DNA of 41,201 bases from Candidatus Saccharimonadota bacterium (lineage in GTDB: Bacteria > Patescibacteriota > Saccharimonadia > Saccharimonadales > Saccharimonadaceae): contig JAFRWP010000013.1 of NCBI GenBank assembly GCA_017437945.1, forward strand, positions 1 to 41,201, read 5' to 3'. Shown here piece by piece: positions 30,036-39,126 of this stretch. Below the pieces are notes generated by a model. It searched no databases. It was not told the origin of the DNA and worked only from the letters and a program-made list of their open reading frames with translations. The number at the start of each line of letters is the position of its first letter. Within the stretch, counting starts at the first letter, position 1. The position numbers and the translations under genes are program-made.

Positions 30036-30735
30036 TCTCTTCCTCGTGATGCTCCTGCTCTTTATGGTTGTCGGCAATTATCTTGCCGTCCTCGACCGAA
30101 ATAATGCGACCAGCCTTTTCGGCGATGTTCATGTCGTGTGTGACGAGTATGATGGTCTGGTGATATTTTTCGTTAGCAATTTTCAATAAATTGACGATTT
30201 CGTCGCCGGATTTCTTATCGAGGTTGCCGGTCGGCTCGTCAGCTAGAATTAGTTTTGGACGATTAAACAAGGCGCGCCCAATTGCTACGCGCTGTTGCTG
30301 ACCGCCGGAAAGCTGGTTCGGCAAATGATTAACACGATCAGTTAAGCCAAGCGTTTCGATTAATTCTTTTTGATATTCTTGATCAATGGTTTTATTTGCG
30401 AGATTGGCTGGCAGTGTAATATTCTCAGAAACCGTTAGAACTGGAATCAAATTATAAAACTGATAAATGATTCCGACTTTTTCGCGACGGTAGATGGCGA
30501 GTTTATCGGCGTTTAGTTTTGTGATATTTTCGCCATCGACGATGACTTCCCCGCTGGTTGAATTATCGACACCGCCAATAATGTGGAGTAGTGTTGATTT
30601 GCCGGAACCGGATGCGCCAATGATGGCAACGAATTCGCCTTCTTCGACCGTAAAACTAACATCGTCTACGGCTTTGACGAGATTATCGCCCTTGCCGTAG
30701 GTCTTTACTAAATTCTTTACTTCTAGAATACTCAT
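30004..30735 (-). CDS. ABC transporter ATP-binding protein, MacB/LolD type
   Basis: A 243-residue ATPase with Walker A GASGSGKS (about residues 38-45), Q-loop [12 protein letters not shown], signature [15 protein letters not shown], Walker [13 protein letters not shown] and the H-loop VTHDMN. This set, with TGNLD, marks the MacB/LolD/FtsE group. The His/Glu/Asp-rich C-terminal tail ([19 protein letters not shown]) is unusual and could bind metal. TATAAT on the minus strand (30743-30748) ends seven bases before the ATG, so it is probably leaderless. The permease is encoded immediately downstream. Confidence 0.95.
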   Translation of the reverse strand: MSILEVKNLVKTYGKGDNLVKAVDDVSFTVEEGEFVAIIGASGSGKSTLLHIIGGVDNSTSGEVIVDGENITKLNADKLAIYRREKVGIIYQFYNLIPVLTVSENITLPANLANKTIDQEYQKELIETLGLTDRVNHLPNQLSGGQQQRVAIGRALFNRPKLILADEPTGNLDKKSGDEIVNLLKIANEKYHQTIILVTHDMNIAEKAGRIISVEDGKIIADNHKEQEHHEEENEDSHESDAD

Positions 30736-30763
30736 TATGCTTATTATACCCTAAAAACACAAA

Positions 30764-30791
30764 AAAATACGGGCACTAGGGCCCGTATTTT
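30764..30791 (-). terminator. Terminator behind the minus-strand gene 30800-31516
   Basis: AAAATACGGGC and GCCCGTATTTT form an 11-bp stem around a 6-base loop, followed on the minus strand by a T-run (complement of 30761-30767). It separates the anchored-protein gene from the ABC operon. Confidence 0.85.
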
Positions 30792-30799
30792 ATGTCCTT

Positions 30800-31516
30800 T
30801 TATTCAGTCGGTTCTTTGGTTTCGTCGATATTAATGAAGTATGCTAGTTTGCTCTTGTAGGTAAAGAGAATGTCATATTTGCCTTCAGGGTAATCCATAT
30901 GCACATAGCCATTACCAACGTATTTGTAATTATCGGCTTCTGGAGTTTTATAATCAAGGACAAAACCACCATTTTCCATAGCCAATTCTTGCAATTTAGC
31001 GAAAGATAATTCTTCTAATTCTTCAATGGTCTTATGTGGAGTGACGATTATTTTTACATCATCCGTCGATCCGGCATACTTAGTATCAATGTAGAATTCG
31101 ATCCACTCATTGAGATAGAACGAGGAATTAATGCCTTCTTTTTTATATCCTTCAGTACTGACAAGTTTTTGTACAACGCCTTCAGCGCCAGCTTCAAGTC
31201 CGTCATAACTATGGCGGTTACCAACGAGAATGATGCCATCAATCACGAAATCAGTCTGTTTTGGATTACCATCTTCGTCTACGATTGCAGTCAATACGCC
31301 GTCTTTGTAATCATATTCGTAACCTTTCTTGTCGGTTGGCTTATCTTCTGGTTTCTTTTCATTTTGGCTTGTGCCGTTCTTATTATCGGCCGTGTTATTG
31401 TCGCCTTTATTGCGCAATAAGAAGAACCAGATTGCAAAAATAATCAGCGCAAGAATAACGATTGCGATGATGATAATTAAAATAATATTCGGTTTCTTTT
31501 TCTCGTTATTTTCCAT
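30800..31516 (-). CDS. Membrane-anchored extracytoplasmic protein, unknown
   Basis: A 238-residue protein: basic N-terminus (MENNEKKKPN), one transmembrane helix at about residues 10-34, a low-complexity Asn/Lys/Pro/Asp linker to about 65, and an extracellular alpha/beta domain with Tyr-rich strands (GYEYDYKDGVLTAIVDEDGN, YVGNGYVHMDYPEGKYDILF). No Cys and no catalytic motif. Not recognised. A clear GGAGG precedes the ATG and TACAAT serves as -10. It may be cotranscribed with the frameshifted gene upstream, with 22 bases between. Confidence 0.75.
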   Translation of the reverse strand: MENNEKKKPNIILIIIIAIVILALIIFAIWFFLLRNKGDNNTADNKNGTSQNEKKPEDKPTDKKGYEYDYKDGVLTAIVDEDGNPKQTDFVIDGIILVGNRHSYDGLEAGAEGVVQKLVSTEGYKKEGINSSFYLNEWIEFYIDTKYAGSTDDVKIIVTPHKTIEELEELSFAKLQELAMENGGFVLDYKTPEADNYKYVGNGYVHMDYPEGKYDILFTYKSKLAYFINIDETKEPTE

Positions 31517-31538
31517 AATACCTCCGCCTTAATTGTAC

Positions 31539-32032
31539 TTAACTTTCTTTTGGTTTGTCTACATCTTTACCCGTCATAATATCGCGAAGACGATAGCCGT
31601 CCGCGACATTATTAATGTCGGAAAAATAGGTAGAAACGCCGTATTTCTTATTAACCTGTACGGCTTTTTCGCCAAAGCCAAAACTGTAATTTATATATGA
31701 CTCATCGCCGTCTTTTTCGACTTCAGTGCCTTTTTGCCAACAGTTTTTTCTTGATAAAAATAGGCGCGATCCACAATTTTTGCGATGGTCGTGCCTGACG
31801 AGACAGTTTCGCTCTTTTTAATATTATGGCTCTTGGCGACATAATGCACATCTGACCAATTGCCGTTATTATATGTTCCGACATAATAATCCTGATTGTT
31901 GCCCTTTTGGACTAAGTACCAGTATTTATTGCCTTTGCCGCCGATATAATGATCGACGTCGTCGCGGAAGCCAATGACAAATTCAAAACCATCATTGTTC
32001 GCAACGAGTTTCATGAACGAATTGCTGTCCAT
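31539..32032 (-). pseudogene. Hypothetical gene with a frameshift at an A-run
   Basis: From ATG 32032 (GAGGAG before it) the frame encodes MDSNSFMKLVANNDGFEFVI and so on, an aromatic, Asn-rich soluble protein (KGNKYWYLVQKGNNQDYYVG), and stops at 31691. Translation in the -1 frame from the A-run at 31731-31735 continues seamlessly (GTEVEKDGDESYINYSFGFG, RLRDIMTGKDVDKPKES) to a stop at 31539. The joined product would be about 164 residues. Either an A was lost from a 6-base run (mutation or sequencing error) or a -1 slip at AAAAAG joins the frames. The family is not recognised. Confidence 0.6.
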
Positions 32033-32049
32033 ATCACTCCTCATTATTT

Positions 32050-32125
32050 TGGTACACCCGGCGGGAGTCGAACCCACGACACCTGGTACCGGAAACCAGT
32101 GCTCTATCCACTGAGCTACGGGTGC
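32050..32125 (-). tRNA. tRNA-Arg (CCG)
   Basis: Minus-strand cloverleaf: acceptor GCACCCG/CGGGTGT (G-U at the first pair), D-arm GCTC...GAGC, anticodon stem CTGGT/ACCAG around loop TTCCGGT (anticodon CCG), T-arm GTGGG-TTCGACT-CCCGC, encoded CCA at 32050-32052. Confidence 0.95.
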
Positions 32126-32146
32126 ACGCTGCGATTATTATAGCAG

Positions 32147-32563
32147 TTATTGCTTGATGAGATTTAGCATGTCCGCATAAAACTCCGGGAATTGTTTATC
32201 CATGCGGACAATGTTGCCTGCTTTATCGAGAAAACAATGTTCAGAAGCGGCTTCGCAGACCAAATCGCCGTTTTGATTCTTCATCACGTAACTAACTCTG
32301 AATTTAGCGCGTTTGACTTCTTCTACGGATATTTCAATAGAAACAACGTCAGCGTAAGTTGTTGGATGTTTATATTTACACTCCAGAGAGACGACGGGCG
32401 AAATAATGCCCATCTCTTCGGTTTTAACGTATGGCCACTTGATTTGATCGAAGAAATCCGAACGCACTTCTTCCATCCAGCGAATGTAATTAGAATGATG
32501 TGCGAAACCCATACGATCAGTTTCGTAATATTGGACTGTGTGTTTATATGGTTTGATTGTCAT
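32147..32563 (-). CDS. Acyl-CoA thioesterase, YbgC/4HBT family
   Basis: A 138-residue hotdog-fold thioesterase: YYETDRMGFAHHSNYIRWME with catalytic Asp16, then VVSLECKYKHPTTYADVVSI, EVKRAKFRVSYVMKNQNGDL and VCEAASEHCFLD. YbgC-type enzymes hydrolyse short acyl-CoAs. It is the third gene of the suf unit: its ATG overlaps the stop of the SufB/D-like gene by four bases. Why a thioesterase follows Fe-S assembly genes is not clear. Confidence 0.9.
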   Translation of the reverse strand: MTIKPYKHTVQYYETDRMGFAHHSNYIRWMEEVRSDFFDQIKWPYVKTEEMGIISPVVSLECKYKHPTTYADVVSIEISVEEVKRAKFRVSYVMKNQNGDLVCEAASEHCFLDKAGNIVRMDKQFPEFYADMLNLIKQ

Positions 32564-33480
32564 TTTAAAAACCCGTTTATTATTTGCGATTCGGCCTGAT
32601 TTTGCGTTAAGCCGAGAGTCATTAATTTCGTGAGTTGCTCGTTGGCAATTTTACCGATGGCAGCTTCATGAATTAATTGTGCATCCAGGCACTGCGCATC
32701 AAGAGCTGGTGTAGCTAAGACTTTAGCGTCATCCATAATTATAGCATCGCACTCGGAATGGCCACGACAAACGGTCTTGCCAACTATATTTGAATGGAAT
32801 AATTGACGCGAATAGTCTTGTGCTACAGCACGCGAAACGATATCTGCCGTACTGTTCTTCCCGTTTAAACTAACGGCGATTGTGCTCTCCGCAGTTTGTC
32901 GGCCGTGCGTAAGGAGACGTTCCTGAATGGATATTCTTGCATCTTGGTCGAGTTCCGCGCTAGTATTGCGAACGGCAGAATCGACACCGCGAATTTGCTC
33001 CATGATTACTTCCACATAGCTTCCCTGCTCCTGGAAAATTTTGGTTACAGGGTTTAGAATTTTGCCCGCGCCTGGACCAGCGCCATAATGTTTTTCGATG
33101 TAGCGGACTTTTGAATTCTTGCCGACATAGAAAGTATGAATGCCGTCATGAATTGAGTCGTCGGTGCCGCAGTTATATATGCCGCAACCAGCGACAATTG
33201 TGACTTCGCAATTATCGCCAATATGAAAATCGTTATAAACGGCCTCCTTGTGGCCAGTAACACTGATGACAACTGGAATATGGACTGCTTCATTTTTCGT
33301 ATTCGGTTTAATGTAGATATCAATGCCGGATTTGTCGGTTTTTGATTCGATGTTAATGTTTTTCGAACTGCGACGGCTGATTGATTTGCCGTTAACACGA
33401 AAATTATATGCGCCTTCCGGGGTATCATTTATATCGGCAACTTCGCGCATGAGGCTACGTTCGATTTCATCAAGGTCCAT
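32560..33480 (-). CDS. SufB/SufD family Fe-S cluster assembly scaffold
   Basis: A 306-residue protein of the SufBD beta-helix family: N-terminal short region, then VVISVTGHKEAVYNDFHIGD, IVAGCGIYNCGTDDSIHDGI, SYVEVIMEQIRG, the family block GRQTAESTIAVSLNGKNSTA, ADIVSRAVAQDYSRQLFHSN, GHSECDAIIMDDAKVLATPA and the helical end HEAAIGKIANEQLTKLMTLG. SufBD proteins normally are 400-480 residues, so this is a short, single paralogue that may act as homodimer with SufC. Two adjacent ATG codons (33483, 33480) are possible; AAGGAGGA is nearer the ideal for the first. No SufS, SufU or SufE is in the window. Confidence 0.9.
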   Translation of the reverse strand: MDLDEIERSLMREVADINDTPEGAYNFRVNGKSISRRSSKNINIESKTDKSGIDIYIKPNTKNEAVHIPVVISVTGHKEAVYNDFHIGDNCEVTIVAGCGIYNCGTDDSIHDGIHTFYVGKNSKVRYIEKHYGAGPGAGKILNPVTKIFQEQGSYVEVIMEQIRGVDSAVRNTSAELDQDARISIQERLLTHGRQTAESTIAVSLNGKNSTADIVSRAVAQDYSRQLFHSNIVGKTVCRGHSECDAIIMDDAKVLATPALDAQCLDAQLIHEAAIGKIANEQLTKLMTLGLTQNQAESQIINGFLK

Positions 33481-34151
33481 CATGATGCGAGATCCTCCTT
33501 TGAAATCTTGCCGTCACGAATAATTACGACGCGATCCGCAATGTCGATAATGCGTTTTTGGTGAGAAATTACGATGATGGTGTGATCTTTGCGCAGCTTT
33601 TGGAATACATTCACCAGTCGACTAAAGCTCCAAATATCGATGCCGGCTTCCGGTTCGTCAAACACCATGAGTTTTGCGTTGCGCGCAAGTACGGATGCGA
33701 TTTCGATGCGTTTGAGCTCACCGCCAGAAAGTGAATTATTGATTTCGCGATTGAGATATTCCTCGCCGAGCCCAACAGTCTCAAGTAGTTTTTTGTAGTT
33801 AGTCTTATTATCTTTTAGGAATGTTTCTTGACCAGTTGCGGCAACTTGCAATAAATCCTTAACCGTTAAGCCTTTAAAATGTAGTGGCTGCTGAAATGAG
33901 TAAACAATGCCAAGTTTGGCACGGTCCGTGATGGACATTTGGGTAATATCTTGCTTATCGAAAATGATTTGGCCGGAAGTCGGTTTATTAATGCCCATTA
34001 TTATTTTTGCAAGCGTAGACTTACCTGAACCATTAGGTCCAGTAATAACAACGAACTCACCTGCTTTGATTTTTAGCGACAAGTCATCAATAACAGTACG
34101 TTTCTTAGTGCCATTTTTAACCATAAAAACAATATTTTGCAAGTCAAGCAT
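33480..34151 (-). CDS. sufC: SufC, Fe-S assembly ATPase
   Basis: A 223-residue ABC-type ATPase with SufC features: GPNGSGKS Walker A, YSFQQPLHFKGLTV Q-loop region, NNSLSGGELKRIEIASVLAR signature, FDEPEAGIDIWS Walker B, and VISHQKRI H-loop. SufC drives conformational change in the SufB/D scaffold. The minus-strand -10 TATTAT (34158-34163) ends six bases before the ATG, implying a leaderless mRNA for the sufC-sufBD-thioesterase unit, all joined by ATGA overlaps. Confidence 0.95.
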   Translation of the reverse strand: MLDLQNIVFMVKNGTKKRTVIDDLSLKIKAGEFVVITGPNGSGKSTLAKIIMGINKPTSGQIIFDKQDITQMSITDRAKLGIVYSFQQPLHFKGLTVKDLLQVAATGQETFLKDNKTNYKKLLETVGLGEEYLNREINNSLSGGELKRIEIASVLARNAKLMVFDEPEAGIDIWSFSRLVNVFQKLRKDHTIIVISHQKRIIDIADRVVIIRDGKISKEDLAS

Positions 34152-34180
34152 AGGTTAATAATAACACAGATGAAATGATT

Positions 34181-37100
34181 CTAACTATTGCGTCGTCTGG
34201 CGGATTTACGACCGAAAACTATGAATACGAATGTAAGCGCAAGGGCCACAAAGGCTACCATGATTGGTAAGATGCTATCAATGGTCTGCGGATTGTCCGT
34301 AATATTATCTTCGACTGGATCAGCATTATCGCCATCGCCCGTCGAGGCTCCTGGATCCGGATCAGTGCCGGTACCTGGATCTACGCCTGGGTCTGGATTA
34401 GTGCCCGGATCTGTGCCCGGATCTGGGTCATCGCCTTGAGCGATTTTAGCATACTTGAAGGTGAGATAAACATCCGATGTGCCCACGATATATTCCTCAT
34501 CGTTAGCAATAGTATATTCTTCAAGCGCATAGCCAGACATGCCATAGAATTCCGCCACTTCACTGGCTAATTCTTTAATATTAATTATGCCGCCAGTGTA
34601 AGAATACATGAATGACGCCTCCTTCTCAAAGAGTTTGCCATCGAAATATGTCGTAAAGAAGAAGCGTCTAGGCTTAGCATCGATGATGTAGGATATCGTA
34701 TCACCGTTGTCTAGCCTGACCGTTACTCTAACACTGTCAATTGGAACACTTTCTTTGATCCGAACTACGCCCGTATCTTCGTCGTACTCTATCGTAACTT
34801 GCTTATCTGGGTCCTGCATAACTGCTTCCAGTGAAAAGTCTTTGTCTTTTAAAAAATCGAGTTTTGAGAAGTCCATTTTTAGATGAGGCACACCTTCATC
34901 TTCGTACTCCATTTCAGCATATGTAGCTGTACTAACAATTACTTCTCCGCCTTCAAGAGCTGATTCGTCAATTAAGAATTCATCAAGTTTCTCATTGTTC
35001 TCAATATTTAGTTTAGATATCTGATTACCACGAAGGTCTAGGGTTTCAAGTGCTACATTTTTCGACAGATTAATCTTATCAATAGAATTATTAGCCAGAT
35101 TCAACCTTTTTAGATTCGTGAGCTTTTCAACACCGCGAGTATTGGTGATTTTTTCGCCGCCATCAGTGTAAGCGCAATCTAGCTCAGTCAATTCTAGAAC
35201 TTTGTCGACTTCGATTGTTTCCTCAGTGTATTCGGCAGTTTCTTGCTCGTTGATAGTATTCACGATACATAAGCGGAGCGCTTCGTCCGGGAATAACTCT
35301 GAGAATGTCGTGGCAGTCTTGATTGTGATTGGGATAGCAATTTTTTCCACAATCATGTAGTGAATCGAATCTTCTGGCATATAGTCGGCTAGATATTCAG
35401 TCTTTGCCTCGTCGATGAATTCACTTTCATCTCTCCAAATGAATCCTTGAGGGAGCTCAATCTCTCCAAGAGATTGGCCCGAATAGGCAGATATATCGGT
35501 TGGAATTTCATATTCTGGCATCAGGAAGTTTGCATACAACGTCAGATCAATCTTTACATCCTTATAGCCTTTTTCTGTATCAAAGATAAATGTGACCGTA
35601 TTGTATCCCCCGCCCAATGAATCCATGCTACCGTCGTTGTATTTAACCTCATAATCGGTAATGATTTCCGGCTCGTCATAGATTTTGTCTTCTTCCTCGT
35701 CGTAATAGAAGATTTTAATGATGAAGTTGTCTGGACCGACGGTTTCAAATGCATTATATTGGCGTCCTTCCGGGATTACCTCGAACGTAGCATTTGCTAT
35801 GAGTGGCGGTTCTTCTTCTAAGTCGTCAAGTAATATATATGGGTAATTTAGCTCTTCGACGCGCTGTTTAGCATAGCTATCGCTCCAGACCATAAATACA
35901 GTTCTGGATGGCGTACCCATACCGGAGCCGCTAAATGATATATCGTCAATAGACGTGACGGATCTTGGCATGGTAACTCGCATGAGGTAAATGCTTTCAG
36001 AAAATGCATTCGGCTCAATTGTTTCGACGCCTTCCGGAATCTCAATTTCCATTAGTGAGCTGTTATTTCTAAAGCTGTTTTCGCCAATTACCTTCACCGA
36101 TGCAGGAATTTCCGTGTTATATGAGCCAACAACGATTTTATTTTCCGCCGTCACGATGATTGCATTGCTAGAATCGCGGCTATCATAAACTGGGTTAGCC
36201 GAATCGACTTCGATTGAAGCGAGATTGCTAGTTCCAATGAAGGCATTGTTTGATATTTCTACCAGCGATGCTGGAACATATAGTTCCTCGAGTTGACTAT
36301 TCATGAATGCCTCGTCCTTGATAATTTTGAAATTATCACCTAACTGAACAGTCCTTATGCCGGATTCAATAAACGCCCTATTCTCAATAATCTGAATAGA
36401 ATTAGGCAAATCAACACTCTCGAGGCTCTTACAGTTCTCAAAGATGCCTTCAGGAATCGTATCTTCACCTTCGGCTATCCTGACGCTCTCCAGCGATATA
36501 TCATCATGGAATTGATAACCGTCATATTTTGTCCAAGTGTTGCCATTGCCGTCGCCATAGTTTTCAGAAATAAATGAAATGTTTGCGTCAACTTTTACTA
36601 GATTTTTTAACCCAGAGAAGGCCCAAGCGCGAACTTTGATTTTATCGCCAAGGTGCACAATCGTATGAATATTTTGGAGTCTTTCACTCTCGTGCGTTCC
36701 ACTGAAGCCATCGATTAGTTCCATAGAAGCAGGTATTACTACCGTTTCAAAATGTAAGGCGTCTTCGGAATCTGGATATACACACCTATCGATTACGTCC
36801 GAATTGCCGTTAAACATACAGCCACTATAAGATCTAATTACGGTTTTGCCATCAATCTGCTCCGGCAAATATAGCGTCTTAATGTTTAAACCGTTGTCTC
36901 GATATTCAGACAGGGCCACTTCCCCGTCGTTGTTATAGTCTACGGAAAGCCAACCGTCTTCCCAATCGCTCGGATTCTCAACCGTAAAAGTGGTAGTAAA
37001 ACCATCATATTTTACCGTTACTTCCTGATTGCCAGTAGCGTATGGATCGTATCCGGTAATTGTTACGTCAGTACCCAAATCTCCAAGCGCTTTTTCTTTC

Positions 37101-38482
37101 TCGTAGCCGCTAGCATATTTGAACTTAACCTTCGTTGCGAGAATATTCGTCAAACTAGCATAGTTGTATTTCGTCAAAATTGGTTCGACGATTTCTATTC
37201 CGACCTGCTGCTCAATCTCAAAAATTGAGAATTCGTCACAAGATTGGCTCGTTTCTGTACACAGCGTGGCTCCGTTAAAGTCAATGAAGCCCCAACCGAA
37301 ACGACCATCTTTACCTTTGGCGCCCAAATCCACGACGCGGGTTTTCAAGAAACTAATCGTATCCTCAAAAGTGATATCTTTTTTGAAGCCTCTGGCGATA
37401 GCGACAGCAGCTACAGCATGTGGCGTAGCCATTGAGGTGCCGCTCATATTACCATTAATTGATAGAATGTCTACGCCTGGTGCGGTAAAATCTACCATCG
37501 GACCAAAGTTCGAAAATTCCGCAAAGACATAATTACTGTCTACAGCAGAAATGGAAATCGTGTTATCAAAGCTGGACGGGAAACTACGTTCGTTTGTCGC
37601 TTCGTTACCAGCTGCCGCAACGCCAATAATATTGTTTTCTTTGGCAGCCTCAATTGCTAAATACTCAGCATCTTCGTAATTATACCCACCGAAACTCATA
37701 TTCATAACGTCGGCATCGGTGTAATAGGTGACATAATCGATGGCCGCAATAATATCAGTTGAATAAATCTCTCTTGAACTGGTCATTTTTACGGACATAA
37801 TTTTGACGTTATCCGGTGTACTCTCTGCGATTGTACCCGCAGTGTGCGTACCGTGACCAAATTCATCTGTGACCTTGGTACTATTCGTTTGTACGTTAAA
37901 TGTACCAGCGAGCTTGCCTTCGAAGTTTTGGTTAAACAAATCTACATCGAGACCAGTATCAAGAATAGCGACAATTACATCATTTTTGTTTGGGTAGTTT
38001 TCGAGAAGCTCTTTTGCGTGATCGAGCCCCATTTTTTTCACACCCCATGAGTTGAAGGAATCACCATCATCGCCATCATTGCTAAAGGTGCGGATAGCAT
38101 TCTTGGCGACTTTGATTTCCGGAAGATCACTCATTTGCTCATAGGCAAGATTCTTTGCCTCACTAGAATCGAATTCTAAGAAATACTGATTATTGGCAGC
38201 CTCAATTACATTTTTAGCTCCATAGGTGTTCGTTAGAGGACTTGCCGATGTGACGATAAGGATATTGTTCTTCGCTTTGTCGTCCTTAATCTCTGCATAG
38301 TCGGAAAGGTATTTTTCCATGAATGATTCAGGGAGTTCTTTGATGTTGATCAATGGATTTGAGCTCTTAGACGTGCTGCTCTGCCCCAACATCGTAACTA
38401 TCGAAATTCCTAATACTAATAAAGCTGCAAAAATAGCAGCCTTCAACGTCCGCCCGCAAAAAGCGGATATTTTTCTTCTCAT
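34181..38482 (-). CDS. Cell-wall-anchored subtilisin-like serine protease with BspA-type leucine-rich repeats
   Basis: A 1433-residue exported protease. Signal helix at about 13-32; subtilase S8 domain about 145-400 with the triad Asp175 (AILDTGLD), His210 (FGHGTHTAG), Ser350 (MSGTSMATPHA) and oxyanion Asn293 (AAGNEA); Ig-like strands; BspA-type LRR_5 repeats about 590-900 (PEGVETIEPNAFSES, MPRSVTSIDDISFS); a classical LRR run (LTNLKRLNLANNSIDKINLS); a Pro-Asp-Gly-Thr linker; and a C-terminal signal NPQTID (from about 1397), hydrophobic segment and Arg-rich tail, as for sortase substrates. ATG 38482 fits AAGGTG; GTG 38488 is too near to it. Likely host-cell or matrix contact. Confidence 0.93.
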   Translation of the reverse strand: MRRKISAFCGRTLKAAIFAALLVLGISIVTMLGQSSTSKSSNPLINIKELPESFMEKYLSDYAEIKDDKAKNNILIVTSASPLTNTYGAKNVIEAANNQYFLEFDSSEAKNLAYEQMSDLPEIKVAKNAIRTFSNDGDDGDSFNSWGVKKMGLDHAKELLENYPNKNDVIVAILDTGLDVDLFNQNFEGKLAGTFNVQTNSTKVTDEFGHGTHTAGTIAESTPDNVKIMSVKMTSSREIYSTDIIAAIDYVTYYTDADVMNMSFGGYNYEDAEYLAIEAAKENNIIGVAAAGNEATNERSFPSSFDNTISISAVDSNYVFAEFSNFGPMVDFTAPGVDILSINGNMSGTSMATPHAVAAVAIARGFKKDITFEDTISFLKTRVVDLGAKGKDGRFGWGFIDFNGATLCTETSQSCDEFSIFEIEQQVGIEIVEPILTKYNYASLTNILATKVKFKYASGYEKEKALGDLGTDVTITGYDPYATGNQEVTVKYDGFTTTFTVENPSDWEDGWLSVDYNNDGEVALSEYRDNGLNIKTLYLPEQIDGKTVIRSYSGCMFNGNSDVIDRCVYPDSEDALHFETVVIPASMELIDGFSGTHESERLQNIHTIVHLGDKIKVRAWAFSGLKNLVKVDANISFISENYGDGNGNTWTKYDGYQFHDDISLESVRIAEGEDTIPEGIFENCKSLESVDLPNSIQIIENRAFIESGIRTVQLGDNFKIIKDEAFMNSQLEELYVPASLVEISNNAFIGTSNLASIEVDSANPVYDSRDSSNAIIVTAENKIVVGSYNTEIPASVKVIGENSFRNNSSLMEIEIPEGVETIEPNAFSESIYLMRVTMPRSVTSIDDISFSGSGMGTPSRTVFMVWSDSYAKQRVEELNYPYILLDDLEEEPPLIANATFEVIPEGRQYNAFETVGPDNFIIKIFYYDEEEDKIYDEPEIITDYEVKYNDGSMDSLGGGYNTVTFIFDTEKGYKDVKIDLTLYANFLMPEYEIPTDISAYSGQSLGEIELPQGFIWRDESEFIDEAKTEYLADYMPEDSIHYMIVEKIAIPITIKTATTFSELFPDEALRLCIVNTINEQETAEYTEETIEVDKVLELTELDCAYTDGGEKITNTRGVEKLTNLKRLNLANNSIDKINLSKNVALETLDLRGNQISKLNIENNEKLDEFLIDESALEGGEVIVSTATYAEMEYEDEGVPHLKMDFSKLDFLKDKDFSLEAVMQDPDKQVTIEYDEDTGVVRIKESVPIDSVRVTVRLDNGDTISYIIDAKPRRFFFTTYFDGKLFEKEASFMYSYTGGIINIKELASEVAEFYGMSGYALEEYTIANDEEYIVGTSDVYLTFKYAKIAQGDDPDPGTDPGTNPDPGVDPGTGTDPDPGASTGDGDNADPVEDNITDNPQTIDSILPIMVAFVALALTFVFIVFGRKSARRRNS

Positions 38483-38601
38483 GGTCACACCTTATAAGTT
38501 TTTATCTGTTGTTATTGTTCGTAACTCCAGACAATCCACTCAATAATTATATAATAATTTTTGAATGAACAATAGCGTTTTCATGAAAAAACATAAAAAA
38601 A

Positions 38602-38678
38602 TGGTACACCCGGGGGGATTCGAACCCACGACCCCCTGTTCCGAAGACAGGTGCTCTAATCCACTGAGCTACGGGTGC
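38602..38678 (-). tRNA. tRNA-Arg (TCG)
   Basis: Minus-strand cloverleaf: acceptor GCACCCG/CGGGTGT, D-arm GCTC...GAGC, anticodon stem CCTGT/ACAGG around loop CTTCGGA (anticodon TCG), T-arm GTGGG-TTCGAAT-CCCCC, encoded CCA at 38602-38604. A minus-strand TATAAT lies just upstream (about 38687-38692). The acceptor stem is identical to that of the tRNA-Arg (CCG) at 32050. Confidence 0.95.
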
Positions 38679-38796
38679 ACTAGGGATATTATACCACGCA
38701 GATAAGAGACAGCGTTTTGACAAGATTGCGCGGGGCGTGATACCGTTATTATGACCTATGTAAAATAGGTGGAATCCTTTCAAAGGAGGTGTCGCT

Positions 38797-39054
38797 ATGT
38801 ATCAACTGAGCGTGGAAGACAGAGAATACCTTTCCAAACTCAAGCCGAAGGATGACATTTGGAGTCTAGACATGCTCAAAGTGAGAACGGTCAAACTGTT
38901 GCGCGAACAGAATATTTGGACAATCGACGACTTGCTGCAGCTGGAGCCTGTAGCATTGATGCCCATTGGTGGCATTGAAGACGATCAACGCGATTTGTTG
39001 TTGGCAATCACAAATTTTCTCTTCAACGGTGCGTACGACAACCTTCATGGCTAA
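38797..39054 (+). CDS. Small helical protein resembling the RNA polymerase alpha C-terminal domain
   Basis: An 85-residue protein whose middle reads SLDMLKVRTVKLLREQNIWTIDDLLQLEPVALMPIGGIEDD (shown in part), the two helix-hairpin-helix pattern of alpha-CTD: hydrophobic, Thr-Ile-x-Asp-Leu-Leu, then a Gly-rich turn. As a stand-alone protein it could bind DNA or RNA polymerase. AAAGGAGGTG before the ATG is an excellent ribosome binding site. TTGACA at 38717-38722 is a good -35 box though the -10 (TACCGT) is poor. A strong terminator follows. No second domain. Confidence 0.7.
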   Translation: MYQLSVEDREYLSKLKPKDDIWSLDMLKVRTVKLLREQNIWTIDDLLQLEPVALMPIGGIEDDQRDLLLAITNFLFNGAYDNLHG

Positions 39055-39068
39055 TACGATTAGCCATG

Positions 39069-39092
39069 CCCCGCTGCGTGCGGGGATTTTTT
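39069..39092 (+). terminator. Intrinsic terminator
   Basis: CCCCGC-TGCGT-GCGGGG stem followed by ATTTTTT. Ends the alpha-CTD-like gene before the murB promoter. Confidence 0.88.
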
Positions 39093-39126
39093 ATTATTAA
39101 AGGGGTGGACATAGTATAATTATGGT

